Positions 16,678-24,810 of a stretch of 38,322 nt of DNA are shown piece after piece. The stretch's first letter is position 1. Each line of letters starts with the position of its first letter. The stretch comes from Microcoleus sp. FACHB-831 (GTDB taxonomy: Bacteria > Cyanobacteriota > Cyanobacteriia > Cyanobacteriales > FACHB-T130): the NCBI RefSeq assembly GCF_014695585.1, contig NZ_JACJON010000038.1:1-38322 (forward strand). Direction: 5' to 3'. Position numbers and translations under genes: made by a program. The notes under the pieces are model-generated. The model did no database searches and was not told the DNA's origin. It saw only the letters and a list, made by a program, of their open reading frames with translations.

Positions 16678-18540
16678 ATGGTTAAGTTGCTCGTAGATAC
16701 TATTTGGTTGGTGCCTTGCTATGCCTTAATCGGCGCGATTTTGACAATACCTTGGTCGCCCGGAATTATGAGTCGCACAGGGCCGCGACCTGCTGGCTAC
16801 TTGAACTTGTTGATGACCTTATTGGGCTTGGTTCATAGCGCGATCGCTCTGCAAGCCATCTGGAATCAGCCAGCGCAAGAGATAACTTTTACGTGGCTTA
16901 GGGCAGCGGGTTTGGACTTATCTTTCCCGGTGGAAATCTCGCCAGTTAATGTTGCAGCTATAGTCCTAGTGACGGCGTTGAACGTGCTAGCGCAGACATA
17001 CGCTATCGGGTATATGGAGATGGACTGGGGTTGGGCACGATTCTATGCCTTGCTAGCACTGTTTGAGGCAGGAATGTGTGCTTTAGCCCTGTGCAACTCC
17101 TTGTTCTTTAGCTATGTAATTCTAGAAATCCTTACGCTGGGTACTTATTTGCTAGTGGGACTGTGGTTCAGCCAGCCATTAGTGGTAACGGGCGCACGCG
17201 ATGCTTTCCTAACCAAGCGCGTGGGGGATTTAATTCTGCTGATGGGAGTCCTTGCCCTATTGCCTATCGCCGGAACCTGGAATTATACCGAGTTAGGACA
17301 GTGGGCGCAGACAGCAAATTTAGACCCTAAAGTAGCCACGTTGTTGGGTTTGGCTTTAATTGCAGGCCCAATGGGCAAATGTGCCCAATTTCCCCTGCAT
17401 TTGTGGTTGGATGAAGCGATGGAAGGCCCGCTTCCCAGCACAATTTTGCGGAACTCTGTAGTTGTGGCGACTGGTGCTTGGGTGCTGATTAAGCTGCAAC
17501 CAGTTATAGCCCTTTCGCCCTTCGTTTTGTCGGCGACAGTGTTTATTGGTGCTGTGACAGCGGTGGGCGCTTCGTTGATTGCGATCGCTCAAATTGATAT
17601 CAAACGCGCCTTATCTTATTCGGTCAGCGTTTACATGGGATTGGTATTTATTGCTGTAGGTACCGGACAAGAAGATGCAGCACTGTTGTTAGTATTGACA
17701 CACGCGATCGCGATGGCTCTTTTGGTAATGAGCATCGGCGCGATAATTTGGAATAACACTACCCAAGACTTAACTCAACTGGGCGGTCTTTGGTCGCGGC
17801 GACCGATATCCGGGTTAGCCTTTTTAGTGGGAAGTTTGGGGTTAATTGCATTTCCCCCCCTTGGCAGCTTTTGGGCATTGCTGAAATTAGCTTCGGGTTT
17901 GTGGGATACCCAACCTTGGTTAGTCGGTTTATTGCTAGTGGTGAATGCGTTAACAGCCTTGAGTTTAACGCGGGTATTCGGGCTAATTTTTGGCGGCAAA
18001 CCGCAGCAGATGACAGTGCGATCGCCAGAAGTATTTTGGCCGATGGCTTTACCAATGATAGTTTTGCTCGGCTTCACCTTGCATTTACCGTTGGTGTTGC
18101 AAAGTTTGTCCCTACTACCGAGTTGGGCAACCTTCAATAAAGACGTTGCCTTGCTGCTAATTTGGTCAAGCATATTTGGATGCAGCCTTGGCGGAATCAT
18201 TTATCTAGGTGGAATGTGGAAAAAGCCCGTTCAGTTGCCTTGGAAACCGCTGCAAGATCTTTTTGCTTACGACTTTTACACAGCCAAAATTTACCGCATA
18301 ACTATTGTTTTTGGAATTGGCCTGATTTCCAACATCATCTCGCTTTTTGACCGTTACTTAGTAGATGGCCTCGTTAATTTTGTCGGTCTAGCTTCCCTCT
18401 TCAGCGGTCAAAGCTTGAAGTACAGCACTACAGGACAATCTCAATCTTATGCGCTAACAATTGTACTCGGTGTAATTTTCTTGGGATTGCTATTAGCGTG
18501 GCCGATTTTGTCTGAGTTTCCCCTTGTTATTAACCCTTAA
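16678..18540 (+). CDS. ndhF4: NDH-1 CO2-uptake complex subunit NdhF4 (NuoL-like)
   Basis: A 620-residue polytopic protein of the NuoL/MrpA-like antiporter family, in the thylakoid or plasma membrane arm of NDH-1. The family segments are present: YAIGYMEMDWGWARFYALLALFEAGM, then GARDAFLTKRVGDLILLMG, FPLHLWLDEAMEGPLPSTILRNSV, and AIAQIDIKRALSYSVSVYMGLVF with its conserved Lys. In family terms it pumps protons while NDH-1MS-type complexes drive CO2 hydration. I chose ATG at 16678, with GAGG eight bases before it, over an in-frame GTG at 16648. It heads ndhF4-ndhD4-cupB. The 4 rather than 3 paralogue is inferred because no cupS follows, so the number is less certain than the family. Confidence 0.9.
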   Translation: MVKLLVDTIWLVPCYALIGAILTIPWSPGIMSRTGPRPAGYLNLLMTLLGLVHSAIALQAIWNQPAQEITFTWLRAAGLDLSFPVEISPVNVAAIVLVTALNVLAQTYAIGYMEMDWGWARFYALLALFEAGMCALALCNSLFFSYVILEILTLGTYLLVGLWFSQPLVVTGARDAFLTKRVGDLILLMGVLALLPIAGTWNYTELGQWAQTANLDPKVATLLGLALIAGPMGKCAQFPLHLWLDEAMEGPLPSTILRNSVVVATGAWVLIKLQPVIALSPFVLSATVFIGAVTAVGASLIAIAQIDIKRALSYSVSVYMGLVFIAVGTGQEDAALLLVLTHAIAMALLVMSIGAIIWNNTTQDLTQLGGLWSRRPISGLAFLVGSLGLIAFPPLGSFWALLKLASGLWDTQPWLVGLLLVVNALTALSLTRVFGLIFGGKPQQMTVRSPEVFWPMALPMIVLLGFTLHLPLVLQSLSLLPSWATFNKDVALLLIWSSIFGCSLGGIIYLGGMWKKPVQLPWKPLQDLFAYDFYTAKIYRITIVFGIGLISNIISLFDRYLVDGLVNFVGLASLFSGQSLKYSTTGQSQSYALTIVLGVIFLGLLLAWPILSEFPLVINP

Positions 18541-18556
18541 ATAGCAACGGACAATT

Positions 18557-18573
18557 GGTGGGCACTGCCCGCC
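18557..18573. repeat. Dispersed GGTGGGCA hairpin, copy 1
   Basis: GGTGGGCACTGCCCGCC, a near-palindrome in the 73-bp space between ndhF4 and ndhD4. Two further copies occur in this window at 20138 and 25702. It is a dispersed cyanobacterial intergenic repeat that can fold in the mRNA. Confidence 0.7.
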
Positions 18574-18613
18574 TTACTCCTCAATACTCAACAATAAACA
18601 CTAACAATAAATT

Positions 18614-20131
18614 ATGCTCAGCGCTTTAATTTGGCTGCCATTTTTAGGTGCCGCTGTCATCGGATTCTGGCCAGGTTCCATATCTGCTAGTCGGGCGCGG
18701 TTCATGTCGTTGGCGATCGCCAGTGGCATTTTACTATGGACATTCTGGCTATTAAGTCAATTTGACATTAACAATGCGAATTTACAATTCTCGGAGTTTA
18801 TTCCCTGGATTGAAACACTTGGATTGAATTATCGCCTTGGCGTTGATGGTCTGTCTTTACCCCTTCTCGCTCTAAATAGCGTGCTGACATGGATTGTTAT
18901 TTACAGCACTAGCGACAAAATTGCTCGACCCAGACTTTATCATTCTTTGGCACTGCTAGTGAGTGCCGGAATTGCTGGTGCTTTTGCGGCTCAGAATTTG
19001 ATTCTTTTTGTTTTGTTCTACGAGTTAGAACTTATCCCGCTCTATCTGTTGATTGCGATCTGGGGAGGAACAGAAAAGCGCGGTTATGCAGCAATGAAGT
19101 TTCTGATTTATACCGCCGTTTCTGGGATTCTGATTATAGGCGCATTCTTGGGCGTAACTTGGCTAAGTGGTTCCTCAACTTTTGATTTAGATTCGATATC
19201 AACCCAAGCATTACCTTTAACTACACAGCTAATATTGCTCACAATGTTGCTGGTGGGTTTCGGAATCAAAATTCCCTTAGTTCCTCTGCATACTTGGTTG
19301 CCAGATGCTTACGTTGAAGCTTCCCCACCAGTAGCGATTTTGCTGGGTGGAGTACTGGCAAAGTTAGGAACTTATGGTTTAGTGCGGTTTGGTTTGCAGT
19401 TGTTTCCAGAAACTTGGACGATTGTGGGCCCTGGGTTGGCGGCTATCGGAGCATTTAGTGCGGCTTATGGGGCATTAACAGCGATCGCGCAAAAAGATAT
19501 CAAACGCATGGTAGCCTATAGCTCCATCGGTCACATGGGCTATATCCTATTAGCCGCCGCCGCTGCAACTCCTCTCAGCTTGTTAGGTGCAGTATTGCAG
19601 ATGGTTAGTCACGGACTAATCTTAGCAATCCTCTTCCATTTAGTTGGTGTAATAGAAACAAAAGTTGGCACGAGGGATTTGGATGTTCTTAACGGATTGT
19701 TGAGTCCGCAAAGGGGTTTACCGCTAACAACTTCTCTGCTAGTTTTAGGGGGAATGGCGAGTGCTGGCATTCCAGGTATGGTGGGCTTCATCGCTGAATA
19801 TTTGGTACTTCAAGGTAGTTTTTCTCCCTTCCCAATTCCAACCCTTGTGTGCGTAATTTGTAGCGGCTTAACGGCAGTTTACTTTGTAATTTTGCTCAAC
19901 CGCACCTGTTTTGGCAGACTGGACAACGCTACCGCATACTATCCGAAAGTTGAGTGGCAAGAACGCACGCCAGCTTTAGTTTTAGCCGCTATTATCTTAT
20001 TGTTGGGATTGCAACCTAATTGGCTAGTACGTTGGAGCGAAAACACAACTGCTGCAATGGTGGCTACCGTTCAAGTTAATAGCCAACAGCAACTAGCCAC
20101 AACCATAGAGCCATCAGCTATCAGCGATTAG
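18614..20131 (+). CDS. ndhD4: NDH-1 CO2-uptake complex subunit NdhD4 (NuoM-like)
   Basis: A 505-residue polytopic protein of the NuoM/NdhD family. Landmarks are LNYRLGVDGLSLPLLALN, LFVLFYELELIPLYLLIAIWGG with the conserved Glu, KIPLVPLHTWLPDAYVEASPPVAILLGGVLAKLGTYGLVRF (read in parts), and AIAQKDIKRMVAYSSIGHMGYI with the conserved Lys. It acts as a proton-translocating antiporter-like subunit beside NdhF4. It starts 73 bp after ndhF4 and is followed by the CO2-hydration gene, so it belongs to the CO2-uptake class rather than the respiratory NdhD1/2. No strong Shine-Dalgarno sequence precedes the ATG. Assignment to D4 rather than D3 rests on context. Confidence 0.9.
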   Translation: MLSALIWLPFLGAAVIGFWPGSISASRARFMSLAIASGILLWTFWLLSQFDINNANLQFSEFIPWIETLGLNYRLGVDGLSLPLLALNSVLTWIVIYSTSDKIARPRLYHSLALLVSAGIAGAFAAQNLILFVLFYELELIPLYLLIAIWGGTEKRGYAAMKFLIYTAVSGILIIGAFLGVTWLSGSSTFDLDSISTQALPLTTQLILLTMLLVGFGIKIPLVPLHTWLPDAYVEASPPVAILLGGVLAKLGTYGLVRFGLQLFPETWTIVGPGLAAIGAFSAAYGALTAIAQKDIKRMVAYSSIGHMGYILLAAAAATPLSLLGAVLQMVSHGLILAILFHLVGVIETKVGTRDLDVLNGLLSPQRGLPLTTSLLVLGGMASAGIPGMVGFIAEYLVLQGSFSPFPIPTLVCVICSGLTAVYFVILLNRTCFGRLDNATAYYPKVEWQERTPALVLAAIILLLGLQPNWLVRWSENTTAAMVATVQVNSQQQLATTIEPSAISD

Positions 20132-20137
20132 ATGTAT

Positions 20138-20154
20138 GGTGGGCAATGCCCACC
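20138..20154. repeat. Dispersed GGTGGGCA hairpin, copy 2
   Basis: GGTGGGCAATGCCCACC is a perfect inverted repeat seven bases after the ndhD4 stop. It is the same element as those at 18557 and 25702. Confidence 0.7.
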
Positions 20155-20180
20155 ATTACTTGCGGTTGCGTCGGAAATTA

Positions 20181-20243
20181 AGAGAGATGAGATAAATCTC
20201 CGTTTTTACAAGAAAGAGACGCGATAAATCGCCGTCTCTACAA
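20181..20243. repeat. Two copies of a hairpin-forming intergenic repeat
   Basis: Two related units lie in tandem between ndhD4 and cupB: AGAGATGAGATAAATCTC followed by CGTTTTTACA, and from 20215 AGAGACGCGATAAATCGC followed by CGTCTCTACAA. In the second, GAGACG pairs with CGTCTC around GCGATAAATCGC. Elements of this type are common in filamentous cyanobacterial genomes. Confidence 0.65.
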
Positions 20244-20279
20244 ACAAAAAATATTGCAATCTATTCAGAGGGGATAAAA

Positions 20280-21575
20280 ATGGTACAAACTCCACCTAAG
20301 CCATCAACTAAATTACCGCCTTCTAACCATGAATTTGCTCCAGTAATTCATCGCCTAGAAGCGGGTGGCGCAATGCTACCAGATACTCCAGAAAATCTTA
20401 TGCAAATCATCGGCCTTTACAAAGCATATGCCGTACCGATGGATTTTTACTGGCGGGATCTTCTTTATATTGCCGAGCGTGTATTTTTAAATCCTTTTCC
20501 CTTCTTTAAATACTTTCTGCCAAAGGAGTATTTAGAGTTGCACAATCATTACGCTGGCGATGATGCCGATTTGCGAATATGGCGCGGTGAAGCAACTGCC
20601 CATCCTGAACTTTTGGCGTTTATAGAGAAGGGTGAAACTTTCAAAATGCCCAAGTTGTTACATCACTTGTGGCACGATCGCGTCAACATGGAATTTGCCG
20701 AAGCTTGTATGCAGGCGATGCTTTGGCACAGAGGAATGGGCGGGCAATTTGACCCTTACCTCGATAGCGATGAATATAAAGCCAATGCAGATAGGGCGAT
20801 TAAGGCTTATTTTAAGGGCAATCCAGCGATGCTGGGACTGTATAAGATGTTCCCAGATATGTTTTTGGAACAGTGCCGACAGATGTCTTATTACAGCAAT
20901 CTGGGCTTGTTCTGGGAAGTGATGGCTCCGGTTTTCTTTGAAATGTCAGATCTGTATGATGAAGGGAAAATTAGGAGCGTACCGGAGGCGATGAATTTTT
21001 TGGTGAATGGGATATTTGCGATCGCGGGTCGTCCTATATACCATCACGTCTACATTCGCGGCGAAAAGTACGAAATCATCCCGAAATCAAAGGGCTTCAT
21101 GTGGCTGTACGAAGCGGCTTTACCTTATGTGGAAGCTGTTTTCTATCGCACTGCTCCCTTCCGGGGTACAAAGTCTTACAATGCTCAAGCGAAGCAAGTG
21201 CCTGAAGATCAGAAAGACTTCCATTATGGAATTCTTTATGCTGATGTTTTCCCGGTGGGCACTGCTGGCATTCCGCCGACATTGTTGATGCAAGATATGT
21301 TGCATTTCTTGCCACCTTATCTGGTGGAATACTATAGCAAACATTGCCGGGGCGAAGACGATATGCTTATCCAATTAGGCGTTAGTTTCCAACGCTCGAT
21401 GTATTGCGTTACTTCTGCTGTAATTCAAGCCTTGCGAACTGCACTTTTGTATCCTTTGGACGATCAGAATCCGAAGCATTTACAGGCGAATCGGGCATTT
21501 TTTGAAGGTCAATTAGACAGATTCAAACGTCCTGAAGCTCGTTTGCGAGATATTCAGAGGCAAGATTATAGATAA
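20280..21575 (+). CDS. cupB: CO2 hydration protein (ChpX/CupB type)
   Basis: A 431-residue soluble protein that I recognise as the CupA/CupB (ChpY/ChpX) family. It docks on NDH-1 complexes containing NdhD3/F3 or NdhD4/F4 and converts CO2 to bicarbonate, trapping carbon in the cell. Typical segments are LYKAYAVPMDFYWRDLLYIAE, KYFLPKEYLELHNHYAGDDADLRIWRGE and CMQAMLWHRGMGGQFDPYLDS, each read in parts. GAGGGGAT lies five bases before the ATG. It is the last gene of ndhF4-ndhD4-cupB and is followed by a terminator. CupB, the constitutive form, is favoured over CupA because no cupS follows; the family call is firm and the paralogue letter is moderate. Confidence 0.9.
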   Translation: MVQTPPKPSTKLPPSNHEFAPVIHRLEAGGAMLPDTPENLMQIIGLYKAYAVPMDFYWRDLLYIAERVFLNPFPFFKYFLPKEYLELHNHYAGDDADLRIWRGEATAHPELLAFIEKGETFKMPKLLHHLWHDRVNMEFAEACMQAMLWHRGMGGQFDPYLDSDEYKANADRAIKAYFKGNPAMLGLYKMFPDMFLEQCRQMSYYSNLGLFWEVMAPVFFEMSDLYDEGKIRSVPEAMNFLVNGIFAIAGRPIYHHVYIRGEKYEIIPKSKGFMWLYEAALPYVEAVFYRTAPFRGTKSYNAQAKQVPEDQKDFHYGILYADVFPVGTAGIPPTLLMQDMLHFLPPYLVEYYSKHCRGEDDMLIQLGVSFQRSMYCVTSAVIQALRTALLYPLDDQNPKHLQANRAFFEGQLDRFKRPEARLRDIQRQDYR

Positions 21576-21605
21576 GCGATCGCTCTTTTGTATATCTCTC
21601 CTCAA

Positions 21606-21651
21606 CCCCCTATATTTCCATGCATATCTTGGGAAATAGGGGGCTTTTTTT
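21606..21651 (+). terminator. Intrinsic terminator after cupB
   Basis: CCCCCTATATTTCC pairs with GGGAAATAGGGGG across an 11-nt loop, with one extra base in the left arm, and is followed by CTTTTTTT on the plus strand. It closes the ndhF4-ndhD4-cupB unit about 30 bp after the cupB stop. Confidence 0.85.
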
Positions 21652-21738
21652 AGGAGCGCGATCGCTCTAAAATTGCATTCCATCCAATAATTAAAGGTGA
21701 GATACAATTGCTCTAGAACCCTCATCCACGTTATTCAT

Positions 21739-22425
21739 ATGGCTGCTTCAATTTCTACAGTCATTCAGACAGACCTTACAAAAACTTTGCATGAGTGGAA
21801 ACCCGCTACTTGGGAAGACTACTTAGCCTATCGCGACGGTTCAACGATCGAAAGAATGAGGATATTTTTTCATCGGGAACATCTGTTAGTAATTAATATG
21901 GGTAATGAAGGAATTAATCACGCCACTATCAGCGACCTGTTTACGATATTGTTTTATGTCTGGTTCAGTCAAAGACCAGAACAAATATTCAGTTCGCTAG
22001 GACGTTGCGTACTGGAAAAACCAACAAAAAAAGCAGGTGCGCCGGATCTGGTGCTTTACGTGGGTGATGACTATCCTCGTTGGCAACAAGGAGAACCGCG
22101 TCGCATCGATCTGGATAGGTGGCGAGTTCCTAACTTAGTTGGCGAAATTTCTGACACAACTCTGGCAACCGATCTGGATGAGAAAAAACAACTTTATGCG
22201 GATTTGGAAATTCCTGAATATTGGGTAGTTGATGTGCGGGGGAAAAGAGTGTTTGCGTTTCAGTTGCAGTCAAATGGCAAGTATCAGGAATGCGCCACGT
22301 CTCTAGCACTAGAAGGACTACCTATTGGGTTATTAGAGCAAACTTTAGCACGTCTGAATGATGGAACAAATGGTAGTGCGGCTTTGTGGTTTGCTCAACA
22401 AATTGCTAATTTGAAGGCAGAGTAG
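21739..22425 (+). CDS. Uma2 family (DUF820) PD-(D/E)XK nuclease-fold protein
   Basis: A 228-residue protein of the Uma2/DUF820 family, very abundant in cyanobacteria, with a restriction-endonuclease-like core. The catalytic residues expected for the fold are Asp103 in AGAPDLVLYV, Glu136 in LVGEISDTT and Lys149 or Lys150 in DLDEKKQLYADLEIPEYWVVD. The biological role of the family is unknown. I chose ATG at 21739 (MAASISTVIQTD), which matches how family members begin; a GTG at 21697 would add 14 residues. It stands alone after the cupB terminator and converges with the next gene. Confidence 0.9.
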   Translation: MAASISTVIQTDLTKTLHEWKPATWEDYLAYRDGSTIERMRIFFHREHLLVINMGNEGINHATISDLFTILFYVWFSQRPEQIFSSLGRCVLEKPTKKAGAPDLVLYVGDDYPRWQQGEPRRIDLDRWRVPNLVGEISDTTLATDLDEKKQLYADLEIPEYWVVDVRGKRVFAFQLQSNGKYQECATSLALEGLPIGLLEQTLARLNDGTNGSAALWFAQQIANLKAE

Positions 22426-22457
22426 ACATGGGAGAAGAGGCGATCGCACTTTCAATA

Positions 22458-23261
22458 TTATGCCTGACTCAAAATCTCCAAAAACTCCTGCACAACTCTA
22501 TCCGGTTCTTCGCTGCATCTGTTAGCGTCATAATGCTCTACGATACAGATGCCATGACTTTTAAAGAGGCGCGATCGCTCCTCATATGCAGCCGTATCTT
22601 GATGCAATACCTCAAGAATCCCCCACTTGCCTTGGTGGAAGATTAAGAAGTCAGGTTCTTGGTTTTGTCTGCCTTCAGTCGTTGTAAGTCGCACCTTAGA
22701 GTTAGGAAAAAAAAGAACATTGGCGCGTTCGAGTGCTTCAGCAATTTTCACCTCTTCATCTGAGCGAAAACGCAAACCATTCCAGTAATGTATTTTGTCT
22801 TCAGAGTTAAACTGAATTCCCTGATTATGCCCTTCTTCAGCTAATTCAGTATTATCATCAGGCATTATTACCTTCTGTAAATTTGCCTGACCCAAGTCTG
22901 CTTCATTTAAATTTGCGAATAGTCTGGCTCCGCTGAGATTGGCTCCACTAAGATTTGCTCCGCTGAGGTTAACTTCAATAGTCAGATTTCGCTGTACATT
23001 CACTTGAGTCCGCCGTAAGTATCGCTTCAGGGCTGACTTTAGGTTATCTTTTTTGACCTTCTCCCCAAATGCCTTTGAGAGTAGCTTCCAGAGTTTAGCA
23101 CCAGCATCTTTAATATAATCAGCTTCATATCCGGAGCTTCTAGCAATTTCTATATAAGACCGTCCTTCCCAAGATTCCCTAAAAACTAGCTCTTGAACTT
23201 TGTTTAACCGCTCGTAGTCTAGTACATTTTCTACAAGCTCTAGTGCTTCGTCAGCGGTCAT
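22458..23261 (-). CDS. HTH, pentapeptide-repeat and nuclease-like fusion protein
   Basis: A 267-residue, three-part protein. Residues 1-82 (MTADEALELVENVL, IEIARSSGYEADYIKDAGAKLWKLLS) match the N-terminal HTH of vWA-MoxR-associated and many cyanobacterial NB-ARC/TIR proteins, as I remember them. Residues about 98-129 are short pentapeptide repeats (NLSGANLSGANLSGARL, ADLGQANL). Residues about 158-267 resemble a restriction-endonuclease-like module, with Asp204 in EPDFLI and Glu217 in GKWGILEV, ending RVVQEFLEIL. In relatives I recall a longer loop after ILEV than the LHQDTAAYEERSRLF seen here, so catalytic competence is uncertain. I chose ATG at 23261, with AAAGGA upstream; in-frame starts at 23294 and 23324 are alternatives. 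A role in a conflict system is inferred. Confidence 0.85.
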   Translation of the reverse strand: MTADEALELVENVLDYERLNKVQELVFRESWEGRSYIEIARSSGYEADYIKDAGAKLWKLLSKAFGEKVKKDNLKSALKRYLRRTQVNVQRNLTIEVNLSGANLSGANLSGARLFANLNEADLGQANLQKVIMPDDNTELAEEGHNQGIQFNSEDKIHYWNGLRFRSDEEVKIAEALERANVLFFPNSKVRLTTTEGRQNQEPDFLIFHQGKWGILEVLHQDTAAYEERSRLFKSHGICIVEHYDANRCSEEPDRVVQEFLEILSQA

Positions 23262-23445
23262 TTGTAAAAGTCCTTTACTTGTGTGCGATCGCATAGTGCA
23301 TAGCGTAACCCCTTCGAGTTGCAATCCTACCTAGAAAGAGATTCTACCGCAAGGGAGGTCAATATTACTTTTATATTACTTTTACATTACTTTTTCTCAC
23401 TGTCAAAGCTGATACCGCGTTGCTATGGTGTTGCAAAGGCAGAGC

Positions 23446-23679
23446 AATGTTAAGGGCAAAAACACTGGGCAGCATTCTCAAGGAAGCTAGTCAGGCAGGT
23501 ATCCGGTTGATGCTTATTTAACTGCTGGCTTAACTGTGTCTCCTAGTGTCTATATCCCCTCAAATCTCCATGACGATCTCATGGCTAACGTTGCTAGAAT
23601 CAGCGCGTCCAACCGTGCTATCTATGCGAGTCTGATTACATCAGGGCATCAAGTATCAGCTGCGATCGCTAACGATTAG
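23446..23679 (+). pseudogene. Frameshifted remnant of a small unrecognised gene
   Basis: ATG at 23446 opens MLRAKTLGSILKEASQAGIRL and meets TAA at 23518. A plus-one shift near 23508 continues as DAYLTAGLTVSPSVYIPSNL, then ASNRAIYASLITSGHQVS, to TAG at 23679. The joined product would be about 77 residues and reads smoothly as one protein (GIRL-DAYLTAGL), as if one G had been lost from TTGGAT. I do not recognise the family. The upstream part of the gap (23262-23445) holds the nuclease-gene promoter region and nothing else I can name. This could be a chance pairing of two frames. Confidence 0.4.
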
Positions 23680-23702
23680 AAAACAGTTCTGAGGTTGTAA
23701 TT

Positions 23703-24242
23703 ATGGCTCCCAATAACATCTTACAAAATAACACCGATCCTATAAAGAGAAACGAAAGTATATACATTACCAAAAAAACAGTCAGATTTGGGTCTGATGT
23801 CTATCAATTTCGCAACGTTACTGGTTTTGGCGTAGCCGAATTTAAACCTGCAAATATAATTCCAATTAAATTTATTTTGATAATTTTTGTAATCGGACTT
23901 ATTTTTGGCAACATTCCCGATACTAGAAGTTGGGGTATAACAATAGTTTTATTTTCCCTTTTCGGAATCATATTAAACACTTTTCAACCAAATCAGTATG
24001 GACTTAAATTATACCTAAATTCTGGAGGCGGGCCAATATTTTTGACCAGGGATATGGAAGGTTTAAAAAAAGTAGTTCAAAACTTATATAAATTTATGGA
24101 TAGTGATAAAGAAGGGTCGTACATAGTCAACGTACAAGATAGTTCCATCAGAATCGATGGAAGTGTTGGAGGGTCTGTCATAAAAGGTGATGCTGAAAAC
24201 GTATCAAGTCACGTTGGAGGAGATGTCTCACGAAAAGGCTAA
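23703..24242 (+). CDS. DUF6232-like membrane protein with Gly-rich tail
   Basis: A 179-residue protein. Residues about 18-50 are beta-rich (ESIYITKKTVRFGSDVYQF, FRNVTGFGVAEF) as in DUF6232 proteins. Two membrane segments follow (about 57-69 and 78-93), then a soluble part, LNSGGGPIFLTRDMEGLKKVV. The last 40 residues are a Gly/Ser/Val-rich module (RIDGSVGGSVIKGDAENVSSHVG, in part). The same module opens the next gene's product, and the two DNA segments match at 51 of 57 bases. GAGG lies nine bases before the ATG. The two genes are 49 bp apart and probably co-transcribed. I infer a membrane-anchored partner for the next gene's product. The DUF assignment is from memory. Confidence 0.8.
   Translation: MAPNNILQNNTDPIKRNESIYITKKTVRFGSDVYQFRNVTGFGVAEFKPANIIPIKFILIIFVIGLIFGNIPDTRSWGITIVLFSLFGIILNTFQPNQYGLKLYLNSGGGPIFLTRDMEGLKKVVQNLYKFMDSDKEGSYIVNVQDSSIRIDGSVGGSVIKGDAENVSSHVGGDVSRKG
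24159..24215 (+). repeat. 57-bp coding duplication, copy 1
   Basis: This segment at the 3' end of the DUF6232-like gene matches 24319-24375 without gaps at 51 of 57 bases, exactly 160 bp apart. It encodes GSVGGSVIKGDAENVSSHV. Confidence 0.9.
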
Positions 24243-24291
24243 AAGTAACAGCAGTTTGTAACATAAATAAATCAAAATTGGAGGAAATGTT

Positions 24292-24699
24292 ATGGGAGAG
24301 CCATCAATCAATGTTGGAGGAAGTGTTGGAGGGTCTATCATAGGCGGTGATGCTAGAAACGTATCAAGTCACGTTAGAGATGTATCGGCTGTTATCAACA
24401 AGTTACCTGCTTCTCCAGAAACGGAAAACCCTGGAATAAAAGAGTTGCTGGTTCAACTCACAGCAGCAATTGAGGTAGAACCAAACTTAAGTGAAGACGA
24501 CAAACAGGAAGCTTTAGAGCAAGTAAAAGCCCTAGCTGAGGCTGGTAAAAATCCTGATGAAGGAGAAATGAAAAAACGAGCAAAAGGAGCAACTACGATG
24601 CTCAAAGGAATGATTTTTGGCCTACCAAAAGCAGCAAACCTGGTAGAAGAGTACAGCAAACTACTACCATTTATTACGAAAATATTCGGATTAGGATAA
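24292..24699 (+). CDS. Small soluble protein with Gly-rich module and helical C-terminus
   Basis: A 135-residue protein. Residues about 6-29 (INVGGSVGGSIIGGDARNVSS) repeat the tail module of the preceding protein. After a linker, residues about 45-135 are helical: ELLVQLTAAIEVEPNLSEDD, ALEQVKALAEAGKNP, then a KGMIFGLPKAANLVEEYSKLLPFI segment read in parts. I recall similar C-terminal modules attached to pentapeptide-repeat and other cyanobacterial proteins, but the module has no function known to me. GGAGG lies seven bases before the ATG. The gene probably works with the upstream DUF6232-like gene; its role is unknown. Confidence 0.8.
   Translation: MGEPSINVGGSVGGSIIGGDARNVSSHVRDVSAVINKLPASPETENPGIKELLVQLTAAIEVEPNLSEDDKQEALEQVKALAEAGKNPDEGEMKKRAKGATTMLKGMIFGLPKAANLVEEYSKLLPFITKIFGLG
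24319..24375 (+). repeat. 57-bp coding duplication, copy 2
   Basis: Partner of 24159-24215, located at the 5' end of the second gene of the pair. Of the six differences, five change the encoded residues in two places (IKGDAEN versus IGGDARN) and the rest of the module is unchanged. Confidence 0.9.
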
Positions 24700-24810
24700 A
24701 CGCTCGCACCCCCACTTCTCTTTACCAACTCCCTAGAATCGGCGGTAGAGAATGCTAAGAAAAAGAGCGATCGCACTCATCCCTTCTTTGAGAATGCGAT
24801 CGCGCTACTT

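Noticed and set aside
17775-18200. Long antisense frames inside ndhF4.
   Set aside because: They are shadows of a strongly supported membrane-protein gene on the plus strand.
24766-24807. Inverted HIP1 pair (GCGATCGCA ... TGCGATCGC) after the DUF6232 cassette as a terminator.
   Set aside because: HIP1 is itself a palindrome, so such pairs arise by chance where the motif is dense, and no T-run follows.
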